A stretch of 64,000 nt of DNA from Mesocentrotus franciscanus (lineage: Eukaryota; Echinodermata; Echinoidea; Camarodonta; Strongylocentrotidae): contig CP137669.1 in the NCBI GenBank assembly GCA_037976565.1, positions 42,372,912 to 42,436,911 on the forward strand, read 5' to 3'. The position numbers and the translations under genes were made by a program. The notes under the pieces are model-generated. The model was not told where the DNA came from. It searched no databases and saw nothing but the letters and a program-made list of their open reading frames with translations. Positions 34,201 through 49,200 of this stretch are shown here, in pieces. How positions within the stretch are numbered: the stretch's first letter is position 1; each line of letters begins with the position of its first letter.

Positions 34201-37200
34201 ACGGATGCAATCTATCCAAGATGTATGTATCATGGAATCAGCTCATTTTTTCTGCAGATTAATGAATGAATGATGTATCTTACCTATCCTGTCATATTTA
34301 CATTTCACATACCGGTAGTTGATAGCGGGTACATGTACTGTATGCTGTTATAAGTCACTCCATAATAATAATAAACAAATAATAATGTAATCAGCTTTGA
34401 AGGATAAGATTTACAGTCAATTTCGCATAATTAGATCTTGAAGGGACTGACATACATGTACATGTATATGCGGCGTCGACTTACATGTATGCGTATTGCA
34501 TAAGACAAAGAAAAATCATTCGGCGCGCTGTGGCCGGTGTCTCAGGCTATTTGTTTCCCCCAAAAATGTTGACTGAAATCGCCTATACTCCAAACATTCC
34601 AGATCCTATCTGGCCTAGGCTCAGAATTTCTGCTAATAAAATGATGTAGATTTTTGATGTGAGAGAAACATGTTGAAAATATACATAACCAATATTTCTT
34701 AATTTTATAACTAAAATTTATGACTAACCCATTGCTTTCGTTCTGAAATTGGACTTCTGATTAAGGTTTCGTAGCCACTTACATGTACATACATGTACTT
34801 GTAAGTTGTATGTCAGCTACACATGTAAATACCTTAGATTCAGGGTTGCCATTTTCCCGGGAAATACCTGGGAAACACTCATAAATGTACCATTGAAATT
34901 GTAAAATGTGAAATAGCAAACGTAGTAATCAGACTAAATTCCATCAATTATTCTTTAAAAAGTTTTCTTAATTGTTATTTTCAATAATTTCATGGGTTTC
35001 TTAGATTGTTTGTTTGGATATTCAATTCATATTTAAATGACACAAATTCAAGATATGTTGCACCACCTTCTCCTGTTGGTTACCCATTAGCTGATTTCCT
35101 GGCACTACATATACCCTCTCCATAGGTAAACAAGGAAACCAAGGTACGTACATGTGCATGAGAAAGGTTATAATATCCCTAGCATGACTTTGAAATTGCC
35201 TAAAATGTGATTTATATGAAATTTGAAAACAAGAACTACCATAACATAAACTGAAAAAGCTGATGAGAACTTCATGAATTTGCAGGAATATAGGTGCTTT
35301 TGACCTTCGAAAAACTCCCATACTGTAGGTTAATACGCAAAGACAAGGTTTTTTTAAGAATGATATACAATCCTCCCTAAAAATCTCTTTGAAATGATGT
35401 GAAATGTGATAAAAGTAATGATAGTTATGACTGCAGGTGCACTGAGGAAGAATAGTATTTTAATACTGATGTGGCAACCCTGGGTAAACAAGGCATTTTG
35501 TTATTATGTTTATTTTTATTATCATTATTATAATAATAACTATTATTAGCATTATCATTATCATTGAAATTGTTGTTGTTGTTGTTATTAACTTTTCACC
35601 AGGGTTACCAGGTTTATGGGGAAGGTTGACAAATGTCAGTTTTATTGAAGAATTCCCCATACCAGATGAATATGTCTGTCTACAGTATATTTATCAGAGC
35701 CATTTTTTCAGAGAGATATTTGTTGATTCATTTAGTCTAGATCTACTGTGTGTAAATTCATTTTAGCATTAAAATCTAATAGAAAGCAGGAGCTTCAGGG
35801 GTGCATTGCCCCCTGAACCTCCACCAGGGGCTCTGTCCCTGAACCGTGCCAGGGGGCCTAGGAAGCCCCTTTGACTCCCCCCCCCCTGGTTAGTGATGTC
35901 TGTATTTTTTGGGCCTATACATGTAGATGTGAATATCATCCCTGATGTTACTACATTATGTGTGCATGCATACTTTGTAGTATAGCGAGTCATCACTCTC
36001 TGTATTAAAACTCTCTGTATCAGACACATTGCTTTTCTTCTAGTGCGCCCTACAGTAGTAAATGAAGACATTTGACTTGTCAGGCATCTTCATTTTTACA
36101 TAAAGGTTCTCATATATTGGCAACTGTGAGCACTTTGTTGGGGTAGATGATTTGGAGAAGTTTAATTCACTGCAAAGGCAGACCAGAAGTACATATTTCC
36201 TAGGGGTGTTGTAGAGATACATACTGTATCAAAATTAACTGGTAAATATTCCCCCAATGGATTCCGTCAAAACCAAATTGCCATGGTGTACATCCATTTG
36301 CAACTTTTTAAAGAATAATGGACAGAAGAAGAGTAAAGAGAGAAGAAGAAACCAAAACAACAGAGGAAGTACATGTACAGAGAGATCCAAAAAGGCATTC
36401 CCAAATAAAGGAGATACATATATATTAGTCACAGTTGTGTATATAATGTGACTAATATAAGTAGGCACTATAGCGCTTAATACTTCCTTTCTAAGCACTT
36501 TACATTGTAATAATTAATACATACAGTATCAGCATGGCAAGAGTATTCTCATTTCACAGTCAGTGATAAAATGCTCCACAGAGTCACATTTTACCGTGAC
36601 AGTTTGTGGGAAGAGTTTAAAGATAAAGTTAAGTTCTGGTCATGCGATTGCATTGTGAAAGAAACGGTGTGGAATCGATCAGAAAAGGTTGATCATCTAG
36701 CATATAAGTATTGGTGTGTCTTGCAAGGTTCTGGAATCATCAAAATAATAAGAAATTTGGCCCAGTCTTGGTAAAGTTACAAGCACTGTACACAGAAAGA
36801 TGTATATGGGACTACACGAAGATGTGGCATAAAAATCTGTCCCGATTTTTATGATGTTACATGTAGATGCCATACTTAGAATATTAAGGCATTTAAAGAG
36901 CCATGCTTTTCAGTGAACATTTTTTTCTCTGATGTTCTTCCACACTTGCATAATACAATGATAATGCTCACAAATTATTTTTCACCTCTTCCCAGAACTC
37001 AACCTTCTCTTTAAGGCTTCAAAACTTTCACACCTTAATGTATACTATTCTGCCAGTTGAAATAAATTCATTCAATATCACAAAAATATGCTTTTATTTA
37101 TCTTTATTTTGTAAACATTGATCAGTCTTGCAGGGAACATAGATTATGCATTGCAGAGTTCACTCACACACTATTTTATCTTCTTTATTCTACCTTTAGA

Positions 37201-40200
37201 TGCTTTCTAGTATCTCCACTGAATTGGATTTAATGCTGAACGATCTAAAGAAGAAGGAGTCTTTTATCCCAACGTCTCCAAGGTCACCACTAAGTACTTC
37301 TCATGTGTCGTTTGAAGCCAAAGACAGGTAATTAGGTCCCAGACTATTCTTAAAGCACAGACCATCTCTTAGTTTTGTCCAAAATTGTATGCCTCCACCC
37401 ACCAAAGGTGGTGATGGGTAGGTTTTGGAATAAGTAGGTCAAAGGTGATACAGGTCTATTTCCATGAAATATCAGGGTTTTAACCCGTTTATTGGGATTT
37501 ATCAAGAACTACTTCATCTATTAACTGCAAACTTGGTTTTAGCTTGCATCATCATAGTGAGATTAATTGATTAGATTTTGATATTAGAAGTAGGTCAAAT
37601 GTCAGGGGTCATAAGGGTCTATTTACGTGAAATAGCAGGGGTTTAGCCCCATTGTAGCAATGTCTCAAGAATGATTTAAGCCATGAACTTCAAACTTGGT
37701 ATTAGTATACCTCACCTTAGTGAGCGAAACTAGATTTGGGGTTAAGAAGGTCAAAGGTCAAAGATCAGGGAGTCCATGTATTAAATGAAATTAAAGGTTT
37801 CTAAATCATATCACCAAATGAATAGCTTTATAAAGCCATTTTAGCTGTGAACTTAAAACCTGCAACTACTGTAGGGAGACCAGTGATCAGATTTTGAGAT
37901 TGTCAGGTCAAAGGTCGAAGTTCATAAAGATTAATTGACATATACTGTAAGTATAGACTTTTTGTTCTCATTATATTCCAAGAATAATTCAGCCATGATC
38001 TTAACAGAATTTGGCGAAGGCATTTAATTGAGATAAAGTCGCATTTGTCTTGTTTAATACATTTTCATGTGATATTATATACATGTGAAGGACAAATGGG
38101 ATGCGAACATTTATACAAACTTGCTAATTATTCTATTTTGACTATGAAAACCTTTTCTTTTTGTTCTTTTGTAGGAGCTTACCGAGAAGCAGCATGACGT
38201 TCTCAGACACAGATGAGGTGAGGTTTCTTTGGATCATTTCTTAGTGACCCTGTTATCAAGTACACATATAGAAACACTAAGTTTTTTCATTCAATAAGGA
38301 TCAATAAAGATAATATATAAAAGGTATCCACTCCAGAATTATAGCCCCAAGTTGATCCAACTAAGATGTCATATCTATTAAATAACTAATATAACTAGTT
38401 TGGGGTGGCACAAGTTAAATTGACTTCACTCTTTCACACATTTTGTACAAACCAGAAAGTTTTAATACGGATTTGGTGACTCGCTAAACTTCACTTGCAC
38501 ACATTTTGTAGTAATACGTCAAGATATGAAGACATTTGTTATTTGCTAGTTTTATGCCTCTGCCACCAAAGGTAGTGTTGAAAGCATTACGTTTTTGGAT
38601 TGTCCGTCCATCTATACGTCCTGCTTTAGTTACCTCAATAACTTTAGAACTCTTGGTTCCGTTGCATAAAACTTATCATTGATGGTAACTTTGCCATCAA
38701 TGGTAACTTCCATGGAATACTTGATTTTGATTGGCTGTTGAGCACTGTTACCATGGTAGTTACCATTGATGGCACAGTTAACATTAATTGTAAGTTTTAT
38801 GCAACAGGTCACAGAGAACAGATTTAAACAAACTTGAATGGAGTATGTATGAGCACGCAAGGATGAACTGATTAGATTTTTGGGTGGAAGAGGTCAAAGG
38901 TCACAGTGTCATCAAAGTGTTGAAAATTACCAGAAAATATTTTGTTACCATGATAACTTGAAAAGTATTACAGCAATTTAAACCAAACTTGGGTGAAGTA
39001 TTTGTGAGCATGCAAGGATGAACTGATTACATTTTGGGTGGAATAGGTCAAAGGCCAAACATACGTTACCATGATATTCTGATAAGCATTGAAGCATTTG
39101 GCTGTTGTGTGGAAGAGGCAGAACAATACCTGTGTGAATATGTAAGTTGCTTCATTACAAAGAACATTAGCATCGCGTTCCCGGCAGAATGATGATCTGT
39201 TCCATAAGATGGTTTATCACACATTAAAAACTTTGTGGGGACAGCATGTTGATTATTGAATGAGGTCTAGGCCTATTATATTTCCTTGTCCCCCCAAATT
39301 ACCAACACACAAACAAAAATAAGCTGGGTGATTGACACAATACTGTAGTATAAAAAATAATACTCTGTAAGACCCCGTTCTCATTCACTTCGTTGGAGCG
39401 GTCTAACTAAGACCCGTTCCTCAGGAGCGGTTTTTAGGTGAGTGAGAACGGTCAAAGTGGTCCAGGAAGTGGACTTCTGGACCGCTCCAGAACACCACCT
39501 CGGGAGGTGGTCTTGAGGAACAGGCCTTTTTAAGAGCGGTTTGGACCGCTCTAACGTGCAATGTGAACGGAAGTGTACTTCGAACGGAAGTGAGCTAGTG
39601 ACGTTCTGCAAAAAACATGTAGTACGGTACATATGGTTTGTATTCCGCACGTGAAAAAATTAACCCGCTGACCTGAGCTGCCATAGCAACAAGACCACTT
39701 TGACTCGTGGAGCAGTTTGAGCCATAAAAAACTGCTCGGAGTGTGAACGCTCGCAAACCGTTCCTCAAGACCTGTTCCTCTGGTCTAACTAAGACCACTT
39801 TCAAAGTGAGTGAGAACGGGGTCTTAGTATATCAATATTCGATTCAAATGAATCTTTAGGTACATTAATATAGAACAATTAATTTGTGATTTCACAATTT
39901 TACCTCTCAAGTCTTTACCTCTGACATTTTATCTCTGACATTTTACCTCTGGTATTCTTACCTCTGGTATATTTACCTCTGACCTTTTTACCTCTGACAT
40001 TTTTACCTCTGACCTTTTTACCTCTGACATTTTTACCTCTGATATTTTTACCTCTGACCTTTTTACCCCGACATTTTTACCTCTGATATTTTTATCTCTT
40101 ACATTTTACCTTCTGTAAAGTATTTTTAATATCAAAAATGTTATTTCTTGATATATATTTGTATCCATTTGAATTCATGTTCTGTAAACTGTGCCTGAGA

Positions 40201-43200
40201 TCAGGTTTTAACCTACCCCAGTACACCTCAGAGGCACTTGTGGAATTGTATTTTTGCAGTCATGGTTATTATAACGCACTACTGGTTATTCTGTAAAAGT
40301 AAACTTGAGATTTGCTAGGGAAATTACCATGAGGTAGGATAAATAAATCTTGCATGTGCCTCATCAGTAAGATATAATATAAATGTACCGGTAAGTTACT
40401 CTTTCCCTGTGAAATAAATTTCAAGGTCACATAGGTTATCCTTTTCCATTAGAAACTCCTAAAATTAGGTAACTAAACAGAATGATTTTTGATGTGCACT
40501 ACATACAATGGTGTTTCACCAGTGTCTTTGATTGTGGAACTACAGAGATGTGGGCACTCTGCCAATTTATAGATTGGATTGAATAGGTTTTTTCTTCTTT
40601 CCTTTTTGAACAGTGGAACTTGCTCTTGAGAAATTTGATGCCCTTTTAATAGCCTGTTCAAACTTTAAGAAGTTTATACGAAACTCCTTTAAAGAATGTT
40701 GTATAAAGAATCATCACGTAGCGAAAGGAGCGTATAGACTACATAGATATCAACATCTTTTAAGGAAACGTTGTGTACAGAAACTGGTTTTGACGTGGTC
40801 AGCTGGCCCCGCCCAGTTATACAATTTTCGTACGATACAACGTTTACACTAGAGCTGGATGCTGAATCTTTATGCAGTAATCATTCGAAACGATTCCCAA
40901 ACAGGCATTTTGTTATACAAAGTTTCATTATACAATGATCAGACTACAAAATGTTAATTACTTACCGGTATCGTATTGCTATACGATTCTCATATACACT
41001 GTACATGTAGCTCTACTACAAACTTTGGTAGCCTGACACAGAATTAATTTATGATTAATCTCTTTTTTATAGTGTGATTCAACTAGGCTGCCATCCATAA
41101 GCAGCAAGCACACCTCCACCCTAAGTTCTCCAGAGTCATTGATTCAACTACAAGGTCTAGACAGTTCAACTCATGATAGAGCAGGACATAATGCTTCTCT
41201 TAGCCACTCCCTGCCTGATAGTACCCTGACTATGATGACCCGCCTGGTTCACACTAAACCAATTTGGTTTCTACCCTCTACACAAAGGGCAGCAGCAGCC
41301 CATTATCTGCAGGGTCAACCTGTCGCAGTGAGTACCTTACATTCAATTTTCAAAAGTGCCCCCCTCATGTATTATCCTTCAGTTTTAATTCATCTGAACT
41401 ACCTGGATGACTCCAGTAGCTTATGCTGTGGTTTCAATCCTTCTATCATCCACTCTATATGCTGATTGAAATTCTCAGTGGAGATGTACAAATTACATTA
41501 AATGCTTTTACAGGTAGTATTTTTTCTTTCGATATTATGTATTTTATTTTGTGAGTAATACGCAGGGGAAAAATCCCCAATTTGAAATTGTTGAGACATG
41601 GGATGTTGTAAAAGGTTATTCAGTATCAACCTGTTATGAACCTCCCTGCACAAGGTGGACTACCTTGAATATATGCTGCTGAAAAACATGGTAGACATGT
41701 ATAACTGATATTGAACAAGTTTAAAGATTACCAATTTTATTACCAAAACTTTGTAAATTTCAATTTTTCAATATACTTAATAGGCTCCAAATCAAATGAA
41801 TACGCAGGTTGCTCAAAATAATGAATTTTGAAGGAACATTCCAGTAACACTGTGTATACGTCCCATAAAGATTTATTATCTTTCCCACTTAGACAGTCAG
41901 CAGCCTTAGTGAATTAAAGGTATCCTTTCATTATATTTACATCTATTATCTTGCATTGTTTAAATATTTTCAAATGGAATTAAACCTCTAACAAACTATT
42001 TATTACTAGATCTCATCCATCTTTATGTTCTTGTTTTTAATGACTTCATACTTTAAATCTGATATATTCTATTTTGTTACTTCTTCTAGGAATTAGAAAG
42101 ATTGAATTATCAACTGTACAAATTATCAATTAAATCTTCTAAATTGTATTTATATATTTGTTTACATACTGAAAAATAGAGATGTCAACCGTTACGGTTG
42201 CGCCGTATTTCTTCCGGTTTTATTGCTCTTGTTACAGCGTTACATTAAACGACCAAAAGGTTACGGGAAACGATAAATAAGTACATTATAGCGTATGCTG
42301 CCTACATGTATCTACACATAGCCTCCGTGCACAGCTCTGTATGGCGCTGCATGTCGCACGCATTCACTCACAAGTTCACTGAATTTGACTACATTGGATG
42401 GGCACTTTCGTTCGCTACACGCTAATTGTGCACATGATCTATGATGCCACCAGAAGACCGTCCGCCGCCATCTTGATTAATTTCAAAACAGCAACGCGGC
42501 CGCCGTCATTATTGTTTTTATACTAGTATTCTACGCGCGGTTTGTGTTATTTTTTTGGGGAGCATGATGGTGGATGATTGGCGCCTGCAATACCCATTTA
42601 AAGTACTTAGCGAAGACTTCGGTGATTCAGCAGGCGCATTGCAAGAGCGGTACGGTGCGTGATGTTCATGAACGCCGGGCCTAGCGGTCTGGGCTGGTAC
42701 TGGCGGTACGGTGTGTGTGTGGTGCATTGGTGTGTAGGATACGAGTTCTGCCACTTTGACTGTGGATTTGAATTTGCCTTTCGACGCTTGAACGAGGTGT
42801 TTTCTTCCTGGATATTATCATGGATTCACGCAAAAGAGCGAGTACTCAAGGTGGAGATCCTATGACTGCAAACAGATTTTTAAAAAATGTTTTGATGCAC
42901 ATCTTTATTTTGAAATTAAAAATGGTAGGTTCGAAATCCAGTAATAAACTAATAAGAGTGATTGGGTGTTTGTGTGCGTTTGTGCGTTTGTTTGCGCGAA
43001 AAATATGCTGTGTTGTCTTCTGTTACGGAGAGACCCCCATTTGTTACTGACAAATGTGGTAAATGTTACTGACAACCATCCTATAGGGTTGGCATCTCTG
43101 TCAAAAATTTAATAATGGTTATGCTTTTGAAAATGTATTCTCTTTATGTGTAGAATCTTTCTTTATAGCAATTCAGTCTTTTGACTGCTAATGTGATTTT

Positions 43201-46200
43201 TTTCTTTCGAACTGTTGTTTTTACTCAATAAAAACCATTCAATTAAGTTTGACCCCCTCAGACAAGGTCTTGATCATCATTTCTTCATCTAACTTTAATA
43301 GAAAGGCACTGGTAAAATGGCCTTTTGCAATTTCATAAAAAATTGGGATGTAGATTTTACTAGGCTTTAACTGTGAGGGTCTAACTTTTCATCTTTTTGT
43401 GATTATATTTTTATAAGTGTCATCTTTCTTTAAAAAAAAAGAGCTTGAAAAGGGGAAAAGTGAAAAGAGATTTCCTGCATGGTAGGTCTTTATTTATAAA
43501 CAACCCAAGATCTACATATAGCTTGGATCATAAATACAGTGAAGTAATCTACTCGTATAGAATTTTCAGAGATAGTTCCACCCGAAAGTCTGGGCCACAC
43601 TGTCAGGGCTGGCAGGGTAGCGATAGCAGTCGAGCTGAAACATTTTATAGAAAATGTATTGACTTTTTAGAGCTGATTGCCCTAGATTAATCACTTACAA
43701 CAACTCTAAATCATTTCAAAATATACAGAAACTTTGGCAGATGCTTGAATTAGCAGCCCTTTTTATAAAAAGTGATTCAATTCACAAAATTTAAGCTGTA
43801 CTCAGGGCAAACTTCTCACACACAAAACAAACTGTCTCTCTGTGCGGTTAACGTCATACATTTACTCTGCATACTAGTGCTGTAGTCAAGTAAAAATTTC
43901 TTTGTCAACATGTTGGGACAAATATTTGACTTGTACACCCAATATAAGAGCTATAGACTGCCAATTTCTAGGGGTCCAATGTCCCCGTTTTGTTTACAAA
44001 AGCAATGATTAACTGTTTTTAGATTTTAGAAATCTACATCTTACGACAAATTTATGATTACTTTTGACATTGTAATTAATGTCCAATACACGTACCGGTA
44101 TGTAGATCTATATCTGATCCGTTCAAATATGAGTCAATGACCAAGGCTCACACAGACTCGATGCTAGATGAAGCAAAACAAAAGTATGAGTGGATAAACT
44201 GGATATATAAATCTACATTGATGAATGGGATAGTAACTGGATATATAAATCTACATTGATGAATGGGATAGTAACTGGTCATTAAACCTATAACAAGAGA
44301 TCAAGCCTCATCTGGATTGAAAAATTCAATCTAAAAAATATGAAAACAACTGCAATATAATTTGTTATTTCTCAAAATGCATGTCGAGAAACATGGCAAG
44401 CTTCACAATCAAAGTAGGCCTATAGATGCCTGCCTCCCAACGCCTGCTCCAGCGGCCTAGCCATCTGCAAGTTCTGGTAAAAGGGTATGTTGTGATGCAG
44501 GGGCAGAAAAATAAGAAGAGATCTCTGTGCATGCATCAGAAAATGCAAATTAATGCTGCATGCACTGAGACTTTTTACCAGAACCTGCAGATTCCTACAC
44601 TGCTGGAGCAGGCGTATGTGTTGGGAGGATAGGTATAAGGAGGGGGAAATTAACAAGGGGCCGTTAATAATTGTTTTATAAAACTTGTGCAGTAATTCTT
44701 CAATTTATAAAGGAATATTTTCTCAAGCACAGTCTCACTTAACCTTAATTATTAAACAAAGTATCTTTATGGTCTGTTTGGTGATGTTTTCTGTCATTTA
44801 GAAGGTGACTCAGATACGGTCACGTCTTGGGATTTGATGAAGCTGGCTGTGTGTAGCGTAGCACATCTATAGGCCTTTGATTGAAGCTTGCCATGTCCCT
44901 CGACACTCATTTTGAAAAATGTTGTCTTATCTTCATTTGTAGTTTCATGGGTGGACTTTTTTGAAGAATTTTTCTGAACCTCCAACCCCACTTTTGCAAT
45001 GAATCTGTAAAAGTGATTATGGTGTCACTTTGTTTGATTTATGTCAACAACGTTGGATCTTTGTCGACATGTCGTGTTACCATAAAATACAGTTTTGTTG
45101 ACAAGTTGTCGACAGAAGACGTGACGACAACAGCACTACTGCATACAGCAGAAATGATTAAAAAAGGTCTTTTTTTGGTCAATAAATTTAATTTTTTAAA
45201 GCTTAATATTATTAGAGTGAGCAAAGCAAAAATAAATAATGTAAATGATGTATGAGACTGAAATTGATTGGGGGCTTTAGGCAAGATGAATAGCCCTATA
45301 AAGTGGCAGAGCCAAATATGCTCGAACTGAATGGTGATGCTGCAGCTTATATGCAAATGAGGCAATCTGCGTGTGTACCCTGTCATCTATACTATTTTAT
45401 TTGTCTATGGTTTTAGGGTAAAAATTAGGTTTCCCTAGAACTCTCATTACGTTAATTTTGTATAAAATCACAGGAAATATCAAATTCCTATTTTGGGAGC
45501 ACCGTTGGCATTTTACTGCAAATGGGGTTTCAGTAGTACATGTACATGTATTGTCCCAATTGTCCCAGTTATTATCAATAGTCTTGTGACTTGTGTGACA
45601 GGGAGCTTGACTTACATGTACATACAGGTAACAACTAAATTATTCATACATAATATACCTTCACCAAGTTTTGTAAATTTTTGAGTTTGTGAAAAATTGA
45701 TTTGTATCGATTTGTTTTGCCTTGGATCTCAGACTCATACTTCTCCCTTGATTAAGGAACTCCACTGGTTACCTCTACAGCAACACATTGTTTTTAAAGT
45801 CTGCTTGTGTGTCTTCAAAATTCTAAATCATATCTCAATGACACCCTCAAAATATACACACCAGCTCGTGACCTTCACTCAACAACTGACAAATATAAAC
45901 TAATTATACCCAAAATGAGACTGTCATCTACCAAAAAAGTTTTACAGTGGCTGCCTCCAAAATATGGAACAATATCCCACTTTCCATCAGAGAATTACCC
46001 TATCTTGCCTCTTTCAAAAGATCCCTTTAAACATACTTATTCCCTCAGTAACATGTGATTTCCCCAATCTTGAGTTTTTAGTTGATGAGCCTGACATGGA
46101 ATGGCAGAACTGTACAGCTTTCTCAAAAGAAAGAATCCACCATATATGGACCAATCTTTCTCTTACTCCACTGATTCTTTTAAAAGAAATGCATTATTTC

Positions 46201-49200
46201 ATGCTCAGATAGTGTAACTAGAAAGTAGATTATTGAAATATGCATGAAGTACGTATGGGGACTACAAAGTCCAAATATGGTGTTCCAAGAACTAATCATA
46301 CTCTCTGTGTGGTTTATTTATGTTCTGTTGTCAATAATCTGTTTATAGTGAAGTAAAGCTCGTAACATCATTTCTTTTTTTTGCAGACGTTTGTGGTAAG
46401 GCAGGCCAGGCAGAAGGATAAACTCTCTCTGACATTGAAGCATCCTGGTACAGGGAAGGGTCCGTATATTGAGAGTTACCCCATCGAGAGCACATTACAA
46501 GGTAATCTTCAATTTCCACTATTTTATGTCCGGTATATGGTGAAATGTGAGACCAGCATACCAAACCAAGATAGCCATTTCTAATGTAGCATTAGGATGT
46601 AGATCCGGGCCCTGTCTTACAAAGAGTTGATATTAATCGCAACTTATTTGTGATTGATCTATGTACATAAGAGATAGGAGACTGCAAAGTTGCGATTGAT
46701 TAGAGGACTTGCGATTGATTTGGATCAATCACAATTCTTTGTAAGATGGGGCTCTGTCCATACATTCAACGTTGTAAGAGCTCTTGTTGAGTCTCATCAC
46801 AACCGTTGTGCATCACCATTTCTTGTCCGTGGTGTTAAAAGGCTTTATATGAACAACAGAGCCTTCCCTCGGGTCTGGTAGCGACTTTTGACTTTGCCCG
46901 ACATTGTTGCATCTTCGTAAGATTCTCAATGTCACTGCAAAATGGGAATTTTCTAATCTACTAAGTCATTTCTTTTTTTTACCTCATTTCAAACATTGTT
47001 GATCACTGAGAGCATGCATAGTAGAATATTGTGAAGAATTCATTAGGTTAAAGCAGAGGTATTTTGGAGATGCACTTACATTCATCTTAATTATTTATTT
47101 GATATTTAAGTTTTTAAGTTAAACTAAATAATAAATAAATAAAGTGATGTTCACCTTATGTTGGATGTAACATCCAAACACTTAGTGGGATCCCAGATGG
47201 TCTACTAAGAATAAATGGAAATGCAGGGTAATTTTTTACAATATACCCTATTTTCTTGGTCTGCAATAATCATATCGGTTAAAACTATTTTATAAAATGT
47301 TCATCAATTACAAAGCATTACCGGTGATTGTGTATGGCACTGTGTACTTTTTGACATTTTGTTTAGCTTTTGCTGAAAGGTAAAAAGGTAAACCTGTCTT
47401 TGCTTCAAATTTTGTTTAAAGAGTAATTATTTCTACATAACAAGGTTGATGAATACTAGTTGTCAAGAGATCCCTTTCATCACTATATATAAGGAGGATA
47501 TTACTATTGTCTTTTTTATTGCCCAATATATCTTTTGATTATCTTTTGATTATTTTTGTCATTGCAGGGGTAAAGTTGTTGATTGAAGACATGGTGTTCC
47601 CTGCGTTGGATAACCTTATAGCATACCACATACAAACTCAGATTGGATTGCCATGCCGATTGGCTCTTCCAAAAGCTGTTATGGCTGCAAAGAACTTACG
47701 GGAAATTCAATCTCTGGCATTGCTCGAGGAAGGTATCACCCCATCAGTTTATTATTGATTAGTAGATTTAAACAAATAAGGTGTAATAAAATGTGTGTAA
47801 TGTGTCGTCATGCCTCCGCCCACATACATCACCCTTTCTCGTTATAACAATTTCAGATATGAACTTTGAATGCGGTGATAGTATGTATCACCATAGGAAC
47901 ATGATCTGATTAGATTTTGGTGTAAATAGGTGGAAGGTCAAAGGTCATAGTGATTCATTTCTGATATTTCAGGTTTTAGTCTTGTTATTGCAATATCTCA
48001 ACAACCGAGTGAGTTTAGTACTTTGACCCTGATGATGTATTACCAAAAGAAGATGATCTGATTAGAGTTTGGGTTAAGTAGGTCATAGACAGAAACTGGT
48101 GATAAAGAATTAAGGGAATGTAGGCGGAGGCATATTAGAGATGCAATTGCACTTGTCTTGTTTCAATGTACATTAGCATTGATACAAGATCTGAATGAAG
48201 AGTTTCCAAAATAACTATGAGCAATTCAATCTCCACCAAAATATAGGTAAAACTGGCAGGTATCTGTACATAGATGTAGCTGTAAATGTTTGGACATACT
48301 AATATTTTTATTCAATTTTCATTGTTTGAATTTTTGTGACATTTTTTCCTTTTTTTTTTTTTGTTGTCTTTGCTTATACTCGTGTTATCCACTTTGATAA
48401 CGTAGAAAATTTATTCATGTACTCCATATTCAAATTTGAGTCTTACGAGGTTGGTGAAATTCAGAGGAGTAGGAATGATTATATCAGTCGTTATCCATCA
48501 GTCCCACTTCTTGTAACAGCAATAAATGTTAGAATCATTAAATATATTTATAACAAGCTGGATTCAAGTATGTTTAAGATTGATATGATGAACTGAAATG
48601 ATTTATGTCATTAAAGAAAGAGCAGAGTTTTATTTGTTGGTATTACGGTCATAACTGGAGCCTCCCTCCCCAAGTCAGGAGGGGTTCTAAATAGTTCAAC
48701 TATGGTATAGTAAACCCTTGTTCAGATATGCAGCTGTAAACAGTGTTTCTATTTCATGACCTAACTGTAATACGCTTCACATTACTGTATCCTATAACAC
48801 AGAGGTAAATGAAACACAGTATATGGGACCTTTGTTGCACACAGTTGCCATTCATTTACCTGCTTACAAACAATAATGACCTCTGCATATCTGAATGAAC
48901 CTAAATGGTTCAGAGATACATTTATGTCATCGACTGATACAATCTAATATGAAAGATGAAATGGGTTGATTGATTACTTTTGTTCATTAAATAACTTGAT
49001 CATATTTAATTCCTCATTTGAAATTATGCAGTGTATTTCAATCACAATCAAATTTTATCCACTGACAGGTGCATGAATTTGCAATGAAAAAATTGTTTTA
49101 GATATTTAAAAGAAAGAAATCTAATTGTCATTATCATGAATAATTTGCCTTAGAATGAATGCAAAAGAAATGAAAGCCATGTATCGAACATAAATGAACA

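Noticed and set aside
35460..35766. Ile/Val-rich frames on both strands resembling a transmembrane peptide
   Set aside because: They are produced by ATT, ATC and GTT microsatellite runs.
42518..43050. CpG-rich frames as a host gene or CpG-island promoter
   Set aside because: They lie wholly inside a terminal-inverted-repeat element (42177-43100) and change frame repeatedly.
44420..44656. Similar peptides on both strands, as if a gene were duplicated
   Set aside because: The two frames are the two arms of one foldback element.
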